From contig CM043958.1 in NCBI GenBank assembly GCA_014529385.2, positions 76,147,169-76,211,168 on the forward strand: a DNA stretch of 64,000 bases, read 5' to 3'. This document shows, piece by piece, positions 27,571-40,500 of this stretch (the stretch's first letter is position 1; each line of letters starts with the position of its first letter). Under the pieces are notes generated by a model that had not been told where the DNA came from, did no database searches, and worked only from the letters and a program-made list of their open reading frames with translations. Origin of the DNA: Adiantum capillus-veneris (lineage: Eukaryota; Streptophyta; Polypodiopsida; Polypodiales; Pteridaceae). The position numbers and the translations under genes are program-made.

Positions 27571-28262
27571 TCAAAACTCTTTGATGATGGCTTTACCACC
27601 TCGGTAGACTGCCCATTTACCTTGCTTGTAGACTTCGTGCATCTTCTTGAGTTCGCTCTTTTTTACCTTGAGTTGATTTGGAGTAAGCTTCTCTGTGATC
27701 CGGACCTTTGTTCCCTCGAGAAGATGCGATTGGAATAGCAATTTGATTCGCTCTTCTTTGTCCTTGAAAGTAAGAACGCAATGCTCAAGTGGCACGCGTC
27801 TATGTGTGTCATTGATCCACAAGACGTTGTCGGACTTGATGCTGGCTAGTTCAAGGATGTCGTTGAGCTTAGTAAATGCTTCTTCAAGGGTGTCCTTAGT
27901 GTTTTACCATGGTGAGGGGAGCCCACCAATGTGAACCTTGAGGGCATTCTCTTCCTGGAGTTGTTGTTCGCAGAACTCTGATGTCACACAAGTTTGTACC
28001 CTAGTGATGGTTGCTGAGTGAACTTGGGTGACCTTTGCTTTGACTTCCTTTACCTTGTTGGTGGCTTGAGTAGCCATGGAGTCAAAATGTGCCTCTATCT
28101 TGCTAAGGCAAGTTTTGCTAAGGTTGCTTGAAGTTACTTGAGGCGATCAAGCTTGTTGGGAGCTGCTAACACATCAGCAAAACTTGGCCTTAGTCCTGTG
28201 ATGGTTTTGAGGTCGACATTATTTGAGTAATTGGGATAAACCTTACTGAACCCTGGCTTTAA
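27571..28262 (-). pseudogene. LINE ORF1-like fragment (coiled-coil/RRM/C-terminal domain)
   Basis: On the minus strand broken frames read GLRPSFADVLAAPNKLDRLK, then KIEAHFDSMATQATNKVKEV, then ENALKVHIGGLPSPW. An in-frame TAA at about 27903 follows, then TLEEAFTKLNDILELA...HRRVPLEHCVLTFKDKEERIKLLFQ and VRITEKLTPNQLKVKKSELKKM...GKWAVYRGGK. This order (helical stretch, RRM-like 'RI.GLP', then a basic 'LTP.Q...R' tail) resembles ORF1 of L1-type non-LTR retrotransposons. The assignment rests on pattern only. No endonuclease or RT of a LINE is seen nearby, so it is a fragment captured by, or inserted into, the Copia element. Confidence 0.5.
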
Positions 28263-28596
28263 AACAAGGGCTCATCTTGCTAGACTTTTTAGCAAAAGGT
28301 TGTCAAACCAGAAACGAGCAGATCTTTGAAGCCTTCATCAAATCAAGCACTGGAGCTGGAGCTACCCTCTGGTTGGCTGGAGAGAACCCAGACAAGCTGA
28401 CGCTATTGGTGAGGGCAAGGCCTCTTGGGCGATTAAAAAATCCAAATGAGCTGTTGGCGGAAATGAAGATTTTGAAAGCTGACATAGAGTAGGGCGAGCT
28501 GTTGGTGGAGGCGAGCCTGAGCCTAGTGCCCCCCACAGGGCTTCCCCTTGCCCTGCGGAGGCTGATCGATTAGAGAAAGATTTGAACACTGAGAAC

Positions 28597-29811
<1,215 letters not shown>

Positions 29812-29828
29812 CCATGGCTCTGATACCA
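29812..29828 (-). other. Primer binding site, initiator tRNA-Met type
   Basis: The minus strand reads TGGTATCAGAGCCATGG, complementary to the 3' end of plant initiator tRNA-Met. It starts two bases inside the right LTR. Confidence 0.9.
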
Positions 29829-29830
29829 CT

Positions 29831-30142
29831 TGATAGGAATGGGATTGTCATAACTAGGGTGGATGAAAGAGAAACATTGTATACACAAGTGAGAGTGTGT
29901 TGGTTAGATTATCACTCAAGCGCATTAGGTTCCTATATCAATTAACTTGGACTCATAAACACGATCTTGAGTATTTGCTAAGCCATATCATAAAAAGAGA
30001 GATGTAACGCAAAATAGACTTGTTTTTATTAATTTAGGAAATGAGATTTAAGTAGCTCTATAGCCTTGCATCACTACATGTGGGATAAATCCACCTTTCC
30101 TCTCCTTGACTCATACTCTAGCACTCTAGGACAAAGCTCACA
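29831..30142 (-). repeat. 5' LTR of the Copia-type element
   Basis: 312 bp, TG...CA, aligned with 25786-26106. The adjoining PBS identifies it as the 5' LTR in the minus orientation. Confidence 0.9.
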
Positions 30143-30357
30143 CCTACAAAAATGCATTGTTCGGGCATCCAAGGCCTTTAAGGCTCGACAATTTGATGAA
30201 TTTGCAACCTAAGTACACTAACTGACCTATTCTTTATAGCTTGGAACTCTCATTGAGCCGTAGCATGATACAAATATTACACATCAGGAAAAAGATGACC
30301 CCCCACCAAAGGGCCTTGTAAGAGCAACCAATCAGATTGTAGTCAATAACATGACAC

Positions 30358-30822
30358 ACATTAGGGAAAATTTGGACTCTCCAAGAGGCCCTATAAGGAC
30401 TTTGACTTTCTCTCTTGTCAAAAATGGGTGCACGGTAAAAAATTTACAAATGAAATTAAAAATCATTGGACCTTTTGGATTTAGAATGTACTCATTGAGA
30501 TTTATCCATTGATATATAGCATGCCATTTCTTTTATATTCTAGAAGATTCCATTTTTTAATGTGAACTCTTTCTTATAAATGAATCTCTCCCCACACTTC
30601 AGTTTCAGTGGAGATAACATAACATCTACAAATCAACTCCAATTTTGTCAGGGTTTGGGGATTTAGAACCTACTTTCTAAGATCTTTCCAAATGATAGGT
30701 TGGTATGGTTTTTAAATGCGTTCAACGACTTCACCGGGTTGCCCACTTTGGATAAGAGAGACAAAGTCAAACATCCTTATAGGGCCCCTTGGAGAGTCCA
30801 AATTTTTCCTAATGAAAGAGGG
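30358..30822. repeat. Imperfect inverted repeat (fold-back), arms ~64 bp
   Basis: The segment 30358-30421 (attagggaaaatttggactc...) recurs as reverse complement at 30759-30822, with weaker similarity continuing inward. A related motif ('aagggcccatttggggttc') occurs near 31050. It may be a rearranged leader of the gypsy family whose gag fragment starts at 31418. Confidence 0.65.
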
Positions 30823-31409
30823 GGTGTGGATAGCCTATATCTACGTACCTCAAAACTATATCATGTAATGTATCTATGGAGAGATCTAGACAATGCGATC
30901 CAATTGCACTATTGTCCAACAAATTTGAAGTTAATTTTCTCAAGTTATGGCCATTAAAAAAAAAAAAAAGCAAAAACTAAAGGATGGTGGCCACATGCCC
31001 ATTCTCCTTGGTGTAGAGAGTATATTCCAAAAGCATCTTTGACCCTAAAGGGCCCATTTGGGGTTCATATTTTCCCTAATGAATTGCTTGAAATAAATTG
31101 GGGAATTACAATACATGGCCATTTTGGAAAATGTGTAACTCCAGTCTTCACTGCTTCCCTTTAATGTAAGTTTCTTGATGTAGTGTGTAGGTGATAACAT
31201 AATGAGATGCAAGTCAGTGATGTCACGTAAACCAACTACCCTCTTCAATGATCTTGGACCTATTGTGCCAATAATCAGGACTATAGGGAAAATATATTAA
31301 ATTCCAATGAGGTATGTGGAGTTTCCTACAAAAATAAGGAAGTACCATAGGAATGGATATCCCCACAATCACTTAGCCACATTTAAATAGTTCCTCAAAT
31401 CCAAGAAAG

Positions 31410-31735
31410 TCTATGACTTGTATACTCTGTATGAAGTCTTTGGATTAAATTTTAGAGGAAAAGTTCTAACCTGGCTCCAAAACATAGAAATTGGGACAAT
31501 CACAAATCTACACATGTTAGCTAATAGATTTGTAGTTTCTTTTTTAGAAATGGGGATCAAGCAGAGCACTGTTGCTCAAGTTTATAGCCTTAAACAAAAA
31601 ATTAGGAGAATTGTGCAAGATTGTACAAGAAATCTTGAATATTATGTTGCAAAATGTCCTAAAAGAGAAACACTTAGACAAAAAAGATTATTATCGTTGT
31701 TTTTGAGAGGATTTCTAAGAAAAACTTAAAAAAAT
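31410..31735 (+). pseudogene. Ty3/gypsy gag fragment, opposite orientation to its homologue at 46 kb
   Basis: The frame reads VLTWLQNIEIG...ANRFVVSFLEMGIKQSTVAQVYSLKQK...YYVAKCPKRETLRQKRLLSLFLRGFL. It aligns with 45616-46116 on the minus strand (ALNWFQPLDK...LQEFVVEFSKRGIKHKTVSQIYAFKQK...YIERCPERELPQDERLSIRFIEGLI). It is therefore a retrotransposon gag (capsid) piece of the same family in inverted orientation, cut at both ends. Confidence 0.8.
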
Positions 31736-32127
31736 CATGCGGTGTGAAAAATGAGTTGTTGGGTGCTTCAAGGAACAAATGTAGCACATGTGACATCAAA
31801 GGACGTCTCAATAGCTTGCACGTTTCCAAGAAGGTTTTTTGATGTTGAAGCTTCTCCACTCATTACTCAATATGCATAGTGCGTGAGAATCTTTTGGACT
31901 CTCTTCTTCACTTTACCAAACTTAAAATACATAGACTTGGACTCTTATGCTCACCTATAACAGCATGAGCGACACAATAGAAATATGCTCAACTCCTCCA
32001 CCTTGAGCAGTACTTAGAATAGCCAAGACTCTTAGACCACAGAGAATATTACTTGAAGCTTTGGGACTAATGCCTTGCTCATTTAGTGGCTCAGCTGCCC
32101 GACTCTTGACTTTTATGCCATGTATTT

Positions 32128-32879
32128 TTAATGGCGACTTGGACTTACCTGTTCATGGCCTGAAACCCAATGCCATAAGTTCTTGAGATTAAGGCCTCTA
32201 TCATTGCTTTGGTATTTGGATGCCACCATTTTGTCGAGTAGATTGGCATACTTTGACTCCTTGAGCTTCTTTTGTTGCATGGGATGTTCCGTAAGGAGGC
32301 CGCATTGTTGTACCTTTACGTTTTCTTCTTTGTGAGGAGCCTGAGTTTTCAATAGTGGTTTTGCGACCCACTTTGTTCTTGCTTCATGAGTTGCTCCCTT
32401 GACTTGATGGACACTAGGCTTTTGTATCCATACTTGGCTATTACCATTGTAAAAGCCTTGCTTTTGTAGTAGAAGACGAGGGATCCATTTTGAGGTTGTT
32501 TCTCCCTTGGTTGCGCTTAGTCTCCATTGGCTCTTTGTTGTTGTTGATTGTCTTTGTGTGGGGTCCTTTGCTACTTGGTTGGTCTTAGTGGCTCTAGGTT
32601 GAGCAACTACTTTGGGTAACCATATTTGGGTGTTACCTTCATAGAATCCTTGTGCTTCAAGTAGCTTGACGGGAACCATTCTATTCTTTGTCTTCATTTG
32701 GCCTTGTTGGGTGGCTTCGTTGAAGTTTGACTTTGGTACCCATACTTGTTGTGTTGCTTTCTTGGAAGTTCTTTTCTTCTGTCCTTTTTTGTTGTTCTTT
32801 CTCCTGCCTGAGTATTTTGTATTCTGTTGATGGCACGTCTTGTTCCTTGTAGAACTCGTTCATTGAGGTGGGTAGGTCC
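32128..32879 (-). pseudogene. 3' part of the gypsy gag-protease ORF, separated by the TIR transposon
   Basis: Frames carry a repeated peptide motif of the form QGFYxGNxQxW: AQGFYEGNTQIWLPK and KQGFYNGNSQVWIQK here, and TQGYFQGNTNVWAKKPK at the end of the ORF at 42095-43906. The reading continues across the transposon in the same direction, so both halves belong to one element. A frame change occurs near 32690. The function of the repeated motif is unknown. No RT or integrase follows leftward. Confidence 0.7.
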
Positions 32880-32949
32880 GGGGGATATTTCTAGGCGAGC
32901 AATCTCCGGCGAGCGCTTTTTAGGAATCAGGTGAGCAGATTCCTAAAAA
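32880..32949 (+). repeat. Left terminal inverted repeat with internal hairpin
   Basis: It contains the GGCGAGCA motif and an embedded perfect hairpin, TTTTTAGGAATC (32917-32928), 9-nt loop, GATTCCTAAAAA (32938-32949). Such subterminal structure could be a transposase binding site. Confidence 0.8.
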
Positions 32950-32989
32950 TATTCTCTCTTCCTCTTTGTGGACTATCTCTATCTCTCTC

Positions 32990-32994
<5 letters not shown>

Positions 32995-33053
<59 letters not shown>
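32995..33053. repeat. (GA)n microsatellite inside left TIR end
   Basis: A GA array just inside the left terminus, mirrored by the GA array at 41928-42000 near the right terminus. Confidence 0.95.
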
Positions 33054-33056
<3 letters not shown>

Positions 33057-33242
33057 AAGGTATGGAAGCTAGACAAATTGTTTCAAAAACAATATAGACA
33101 AGGGTACTTAAAACAAGAACTCCCATTAATAATAAAAAAGTTACATTTTATTAAACTTGCATTACATAAACAAGAAGTGTTCATCTTCTGCAAGGCCTGG
33201 TTTTAGTAGTTGATGTGCTCCCTTTGATTGGCATTTTCAGAT

Positions 33243-36200
33243 TCACCACGTTGCTTTACATACAACATATGGTTTTTGCTTTGACATCCGTTCCATGAAG
33301 TCTTGGCATGTGCACAATGGCTGGTTGCTAATACAAACTTTGTACATCCCGACATGACCATCTTCACTATTCGTCTCTAGTTTGAAGACCTCACTAACAC
33401 CATCTGCTACACATATCTCTTCTACGACCTTCGCTCTCAGGGCTAGTGCTAGACTGATCTTGCGAGCAGCATCCTTGGAAATGGAAGTCTGATACCGTAC
33501 ACGTAGACCATCTCTCACTGTGGCTCTTGCACTGCCTTCAGGAGTGGATGCATCTTTTGACTTGAAAGGAGAGTTTGTCATATTTTGTTCTTGAGCAACT
33601 GGCGTTACATTAGATACTCCTTCTTTGTTTGGCTCTACTTGATACCCCCCTTCATGCAATATTTGCACCTCATCCTCCGATAGGTTGGTGTCCACATGCA
33701 AGGGCCAAGTGTGTGGTGGATAAAGAGGCTGCGGCTCAATGTTCTGGTCTACTATATGACAATGCAAGACATGATCTGGACAAAACCAAAACCATTGACG
33801 CACCACACCATTTGGATGTTTTCGATATCCTTGAAACGATGGGGCTGGTATACCAAGGCTAGAATGTGCTATACTGCATCCACACCTGCGTCCGCCTCTT
33901 GGTGTGCCGTTGCATGTGACCCTACTACCTTGTGGAGTTCGACGTATGGCCCACATTGCCTCATTGACCTTGCACTCAACTACATAGTGCCCACCAGAAC
34001 TTATACTTCGTTTTGGGGTTTGTGATATCCCTTCTTCTGCAAAGTTGATCTTACGTGGTCTTCCACACTTCTTGCGATCTTTGGTGACTGAGTTGTACTC
34101 AGGCCTATATGATGCATCATCTTCCATGTTGATAACCTCATTTGGCTTCCGTTTTTGCCTTGATGTCTCCTTATCTCCTGTTAATGGAGTTGGTTGTTTA
34201 TACATTGGAGTACCCTCAATAGCCGCATTCACTGCTCTAATCACTTGTCTAGGACGTTTTTCATGGCGTTCCGTAAGCTTTTGTATTGATGGACCCTTCC
34301 CAATGTGTTTTCCATGGTTGTATGAAATGGCCTTTGTGCTCTGTAATATGGAATTTTCAAGGTCGGTTGTACATGAATCATATAATGATATGCGTTTACG
34401 AAAACCCTCCCCTGCTAGCCAGCTTCCATGCTTGCTCTCCGCAAGGTTAGTGCGTGGAGTGTTTGGTCCATCAGAGCTACTTTCTACGCATGTCATAATG
34501 CCACCCCAATGTGCAATACGAATTTCCCACCAACTAAGCCATGAATCCATGTATGGAATGTTACGGTCTATGCAATGACCGTTACGCCACCATTGGCATA
34601 TCAGACGAGCCTCTGCTGCTGCAACCTCTTTTGTTGGTGCTTGCCTCCACTTCTCACACATTTCTTTGTGTGTGTTTTGAGAAGCTTGCACCACATACTT
34701 CATTGTGTGTTGATTCAAGCTTTGCTTCCAATGGAAAAGACAAGAACGCTCTCGGTCGCTCATTGTATTGGTCTTGTCACCACCATTGAAAACAATTCGA
34801 ACTGCATTCCAATTTGCTTGAGCTTCATCAGCCATGTAGCCAAAGAAATTTTCTTTGTCACACCCACATGATATCATTACATCATTAAGGCACTCCCAAA
34901 ACAAACATTGCGTTTCCATGTCTTCCTGTTTCATTTCACAAGTTGCAATAGTCAAAAGGTCTTGCATGATGCAAACAAATTGTTTTAGAGAGAGTAAATG
35001 GAAAGCCACAAAGCTCTTAAAATAGGCCATGTGCCTTGGCTCATAGACATGACAGACCATAGTCACCCAATCTTTAACACGTCTGGTGTGATCAAACTGG
35101 ATCCACGCACGTCAAAGATCACCATACCGATCTTGTCTCATTCGGTTGACTAGGTCCACACCAGCCGGATGCCGGACCAATTGTGGACATTTTGAAGACA
35201 TAACATTTCTCCCCCTCCATACCTTGACCAGGAAACTGGCTTCCATTGAAAAACTCATATGTGCAGTCTCGCTTCAGTTTTAGGAGTGCATCAATGCCAA
35301 AAGATTCTTTGTCAACCCCTCTACGTAAAATAGATATTGACCTCCGAAACCTGTCAATGTTAAAAGTGTTTAGATTAAAAAATAATTTAGCATAGAGTTT
35401 TGCATCGAATAAGAATCTACGAAATGATCATACCAGTTATCTTGTACCAATGGGCCCAACTCCTCAGCGATTGCAAATAGCTGTTGCTCGCCTAAAATAC
35501 ATTCGTTGGTGTTGGTGCAAAGAAGTGTTGTACTTATAATTTCTTTTGCCAAACACATTTGAACCTTTCTGGCTCCTGCGTGTGGGTCAACAGTCAAAAT
35601 CCTTTGCACCATCAGCTTGGTGTTGTCCGTTAGTGTTTTGGATGTGCCGCTGTGCACATCGTGTCGATGTGTGCCACGATGAATCATGACTCTAGTGGCA
35701 GTCTCATCGGATGGCATGACATAGTATACTACACAATCACATGTTGCAATACAAAAAGCAATTGCCTTACAAAAATGGCATGTAAGGCTCTTATCTCCAA
35801 TCTTACAATATTCCTCAGGTCCAGTTGCCTTTTGTATGTACCCGTTGAAATGACTTGTATTGGGAATATGGTAATTAACCAAGTGGACACATTGTTCATT
35901 CATGCACTTGAGAGATCCTATGCAATGACTAAGACGCACTACACCTGCAAATACAATATTGGATGTAGTAGGCTTCGACCACAAATGAGGATCATACTTA
36001 TGCTCCATCGCATCCCTATGGTGCAACTTTCCCATGGTAGGTGGAAATTCTAGAATGAGATCTCTATTGTAAGACCCTGGAATCTCTGTAACTTGTTCCA
36101 CTACTTTGATTTGCATTAACAGCTTTGTTAATGTGCCCTTCTTCTCAGCCTGTAAGAGCTTTTGTCTTGTACTCCTTTTGAAGTTGTTTAAGGGAAAAAC

Positions 36201-36560
36201 TGGAGGGGGGGTACATAGATCTATTAACTCCTTTGGAACAAATTGCATCTTTGATGGACTATGCACAATGGAAATGGGAATCATGCTAGGTGAGCCGGCA
36301 TACTGTGTTTGATGAGATACGTTGACTTTGTATTTACGTGAAAGCTGTTCATCCAATACATAGATGAATTCACCCAAATTGTTGAGAGTCCTCTCAAGAG
36401 GAAAATTGATTTCAATATCACCTACTTCGATAACAACATCTAAAGTTGTAAATTGCATTGGAGAAATTAATTCTAAAAGAAATGATTCAAATATTATGAA
36501 TTTACCATTGTAAAAAGGATAAGAAAACTCTTTACCCAAGAAAAATAAAGAGCAAGCCAT
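33243..36560 (-). pseudogene. MULE-like transposase with C-terminal SWIM-type finger (2 exons, damaged)
   Basis: Exon 1 is 36560-35434 and exon 2 is 35350-33243, split by an 83-bp GT-AG intron that joins the frame at a Trp codon. Exon 1 has a Cys/His region (LKCMNEQC ... CHFCKAIAFCIATCDC ... HRGTHRHDVHSG). Exon 2 holds the likely catalytic core: QFDHT (probable first Asp), GYMADEAQANWNAVRIVFNGGD with a second Asp, then ERSCLFHW, matching the CxxH placement of MULE transposases. Near the end, PLCTCQDFMERM...VVCKA resembles a SWIM finger, but its last His is not seen. Lesions: a frameshift near 35170 and an in-frame TGA at 35112-35114 where CGA (Arg) would fit. It would cut at the TIRs in the nucleus; this copy should be inactive. 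Superfamily call is by motif only. Confidence 0.75.
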
Positions 36561-36719
36561 AATAATATGCTAAACAAATAATTAAGCACAAGATCACATT
36601 GTATAAGCTAAAACAAATTGATTATATACTCACGTCTAATAAGTAGCCGTTATAAATTTAAATTTAATATTATTTTATTAATTTAAAAAATTAATGCTAA
36701 AAAATATGAAATATTTTTT

Positions 36720-36914
36720 TAAAAAATTACAAAATATTTGTTTGTGACTATGTGTGTGATCACGGGCTGGAACTTTTTACGTGGACGAAGCAAGGCACTA
36801 ACGCAAGGGGGGCGGAGGGAGAGAGACCAAGGCAATGGACGGCCGGGTTTTGCGTGCTGGGCCGCTAGTACGGACAAAGGCGGAGGTTGGGTGGGGGCGG
36901 AGGTTTTGGGGGGA

Positions 36915-36957
<43 letters not shown>

Positions 36958-37136
36958 CGCAGGAGCGGGCGAGGCAAGGTGCAAGGGGACAATGGAGGCG
37001 GTCTCAGGCGAACGGGGCAAGGTGCCAGGGGGGCAGAGGCGGCGGGCGGAGGCCGCAGCTTGGGTGGGTGGGGGGGAGGGCGGGGGGGCAAGGGGACAGC
37101 AGAGGCGGGAGCGGGCAAAGGCCGCAGATTTGGGTG

Positions 37137-37167
<31 letters not shown>

Positions 37168-37549
37168 AGTGGGCGCAGGAGCGGAGGTGGGGACGGGATG
37201 AGGGGGCCAGTGGGGGCGGGATGAGGCGGGGGCGGGCGGAGGCCGCAGGTTGGGTTGGGGGGGGGGGGGGGGGGGGGGGGGGAGGAGCGGAGCGAGATGG
37301 CCTGCATACTCGCACATGGCCAACGCGCTGGCCATGGGCGCGTGGGCCCGTGGGCCCCTCTGTCTCTCGCCACGCGTTATAAAGTGACCTTCTCTTCTTC
37401 ATTTTCTTCTTCTCTATTCTCTTTTGCTACACAGATCTCTCTCTCTATCTCTCTCTCTCTCTCAAGTTCACATCTCAAACTCCAACCTACAAATTCTCAT
37501 AAATCATCCTATATCTATTTCTTATAAATTATCCTTCTTTCTCGCAAGC
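36720..37549. promoter_or_regulatory. Divergent G-run-rich intergenic promoter
   Basis: It lies between the two divergent start codons (36560 minus, 37550 plus). It holds uninterrupted G runs of about 41 (36917-36957), 30 (37136-37165) and 26 (37257-37282) within a 'gcgggcggaggccgcag.ttgggt' minisatellite. A TATAAAG box (37378-37384) stands 166 bases before the plus-strand ATG, followed by a CT-rich leader (37435-37463). The G runs have G-quadruplex potential on the plus strand. Bidirectional promoter function is inference. Confidence 0.6.
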
Positions 37550-40500
37550 ATGAGAACAAGAAACCAAACAAAAAATACTGGTGCAATTGATGAGGTGGAT
37601 GTTACTACCTCACAAGAAGTACCTCCGTTAGGCACACAGGATACCAGACAATCTCAGGCATTGAGTTCTTTGGATCGTATTGTATCCATTATAACTGGAG
37701 TAGCTGGAACATCACAATCAAGCGCCGGACCCAGTCATCGTGTGGAAACATGTACCGCTATTGAGAATGTCAAAGACGAAGCGTTTGGAAATGTTGTCGA
37801 CAAACACATTTCTTTGGGTTGGGTGGATTCTCAAAGAGTACCATACGATGGGAAACTTTCACGATTGCCTCTTTGTCGACTTCTCTCAAACCCCGCCATC
37901 CACACGCATGATGACCATGTGGCCGATTTGCAACTCTCTATTGCAAACAAAAGCTACCAACCAACGATGGCAAGATTTATTGTTAGTGAACGAATTCCTG
38001 GGGAGGATCACAAACAATTTACTCGTTGTGGACGCTGCGAGGGATCTTGCAATGTCATATGATTTGGATGAAGAGCTTCGCCAAATCCCCGAGCTTAGTC
38101 ACATGGTCGAGAGGTACTTTGTGGTTTGGGATGGTAATCACCGATTGGAGGCATGGATGCGGTGGATGAACGAGAATGACATTCCAATTGAGAAAGCACC
38201 AAAGGTGGAGTGCGTTCTAGTTGACTTTCAGCCACATGAGGCAGCGGAGTTTCTATTGGTTTTGCGTATGATCAATAGGTGAGCCCTTTGTTTTTTTGCT
38301 AATGTAAATGCATCTTATTTGTAAACTATGTAAATTACAATTGATTGTTAAACAGGGCCACGAGGGTTTCAGTGCCTCACACGACTGCTCATGATATTTT
38401 CATGATGAGAAAGCTAGGGTTGGCAGACCCTACATCACTTCTGCAAAAATTCCCTGAAAGAGCGCGTTTGGCAGCAGAAAGGGCTTTGAATTTTAGAGGT
38501 CCAAATAAGTCTAAGTGGCTAAAATTGCCAATGGCTGTCCTTGCGCAACTACTTTGGAAGGTATGCTTCAAACCAATTGTATATGAGAATATGTTTTGAT
38601 TACGAAATCTTATTATGTGTATTTTGATCGACTCTTTTGAAAACAATAGGAAGAGTTCGATCATATGTTTAGTAGTAAACCGGAAGGGCTGCCATCAAAA
38701 GGGAGTTTTGACTACGAGTTGGCACCTGATGCATACGAGGAAAGCATCAATCTAGCGCTATCTCAAACGGAGCAATACTTTACGCACAAAGGGCTTGAGA
38801 TAGCCACCATTGCAAATCCAGAGAATAGCAGCGATTTTTTCCAAAAATGTATTTCATTTACAGGTTGGGGCGAGAAGACCACGAAAATGACACCCTCGAG
38901 AGTGGCAGAGGTAGCGCGTGCACGCATTAGCCCAACAGAGTAAGTAATAGTCGTTTAAATCATTGGATATATTTCTCTTTTTATTATGTAGCAATAAAAA
39001 ATAAGTCTCGCTTTTCCTTTGATAGGAAGTGCCGATTGCTTGATTTGCTCCAAGGCGGTGATGCATCCTTGAAGGAGAAGGGCATCGGTTTGACAGAGAA
39101 GGCCTGGATCGAGTGGCTTCGATATCATGTGTACTGGTGGCAGTTGGAAAGGTTAGATTTAGTGAACATTTGCCCAACTAGCAATTTGTTATGTAACTTG
39201 TGACTTATTATTTGCTGCTGTAGGAGAGTGCTTGAGATGGCCGAGAAAATGGAGGCCGAGAATCATGATGTTGCTATCCAACATGAGAAGGCTGAAGGTA
39301 GGCATGGTTGCACGCTTTCCCACACATTATTGACATACAGACGCAAGCACTTTGAGAAGGCCTTCAAGAAGTGGAGTGCTCGGATCAAATCCACACATGA
39401 ACCCGAAGAGAAACCCCATTTTGCTTGTACGACACGACGCTTGTTGTACAGGTTCGACATCTTTAATTGACAAATTAAGAATGTAGTAGGATACACTAAT
39501 CTTGTTCTATGAAAATGAAAACATTGTGGTCTGTCTTGTAGATGGTGGAGAGATGCTCTTGTCTTTCCCATTCCCAAGCACCCCAGTGATGCATGGTGCA
39601 GGTCGGATGACTTGCGGCCAAAGGGAGTGTGGCTCAAGTGTCCTTGGTGGCTGGACTACCCGTACAAGGAGTACCCACCCGAAGAGGAAGAGCTATACAT
39701 AGGTAGGCCTCTATGTAGTTTTTACCTTTGCCATGAAGCAATAGAATATGGGGTCAATAACTCTTTTCTTTTAATTAATAGGGGAGCATAGTGAGTCACG
39801 GAAGAAAGCGGTTGTGATAGAGGATGCTCTATATCCAAACACATCAAAGAAACCAGAGAGGAAGAAACAGACCTCAAGGAAATACTCGCAAGCACAACAA
39901 GCTGACAAGCAACGTGGGAAGAGAAAGAAGAGTGTTGTAGTTTCGAGCGACAGTGAGAGTGAGCATGTGGTTACGGAGTATTTTGTAGAAGTCAGCGATA
40001 GTGCTCATAGCCTTGGTGCTATGAGTCACAGTGTACCGACACTATCCTTCACTCCCAGACCAGTGGGGGGCATCTAGGAGTCCCCTCCATGTTCACCATC
40101 ACATGGTAGGGCTGCAGAGGACCTATCAGACATGGCGAGAGTTGTGGGAGATAACCATCCAGGTATGTAAAAATGCTTAATGTTGTGTTCTTCTCTTTAG
40201 CATTGCTTGAAAGATATATTTGATCTTATGTTGCTACATACAGATATGCATGTAGAGCCACGCCACCTTGCAGTGCATGCTAGTGCCAAAGAGTTGGCAA
40301 AAGCTATTCCAGATATGTTGTGCAATGACAGGTAAGCCACGCTTATTTACAATCATAGTTATGTGCACACTTATAGTGCTAACAAAAACTGCATGCAGTT
40401 CTATGCAGTCACTACGTAGATTCTTGGGCTCTCTATCAGGAACAGGGAAGATGAACCCCAGCTTGAGATTGGGTGGCGTACGTTTGGTGTACATGGCCTT

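Noticed and set aside
33629-34871. Plus-strand frames opposite the transposase
   Set aside because: They are antisense shadows of the minus-strand transposase and show no domains.
36738-37402. Long Gly-rich and Pro-rich frames on both strands
   Set aside because: They translate the G runs and GC-rich minisatellite of the divergent promoter; frames exist on both strands and in several phases, as expected of low-complexity DNA.
39297-39342. A 46-base intron inside exon 5 of the ParB-methyltransferase gene
   Set aside because: GT and AG are present, but it is too short for a plant intron and the frame reads through without a stop.
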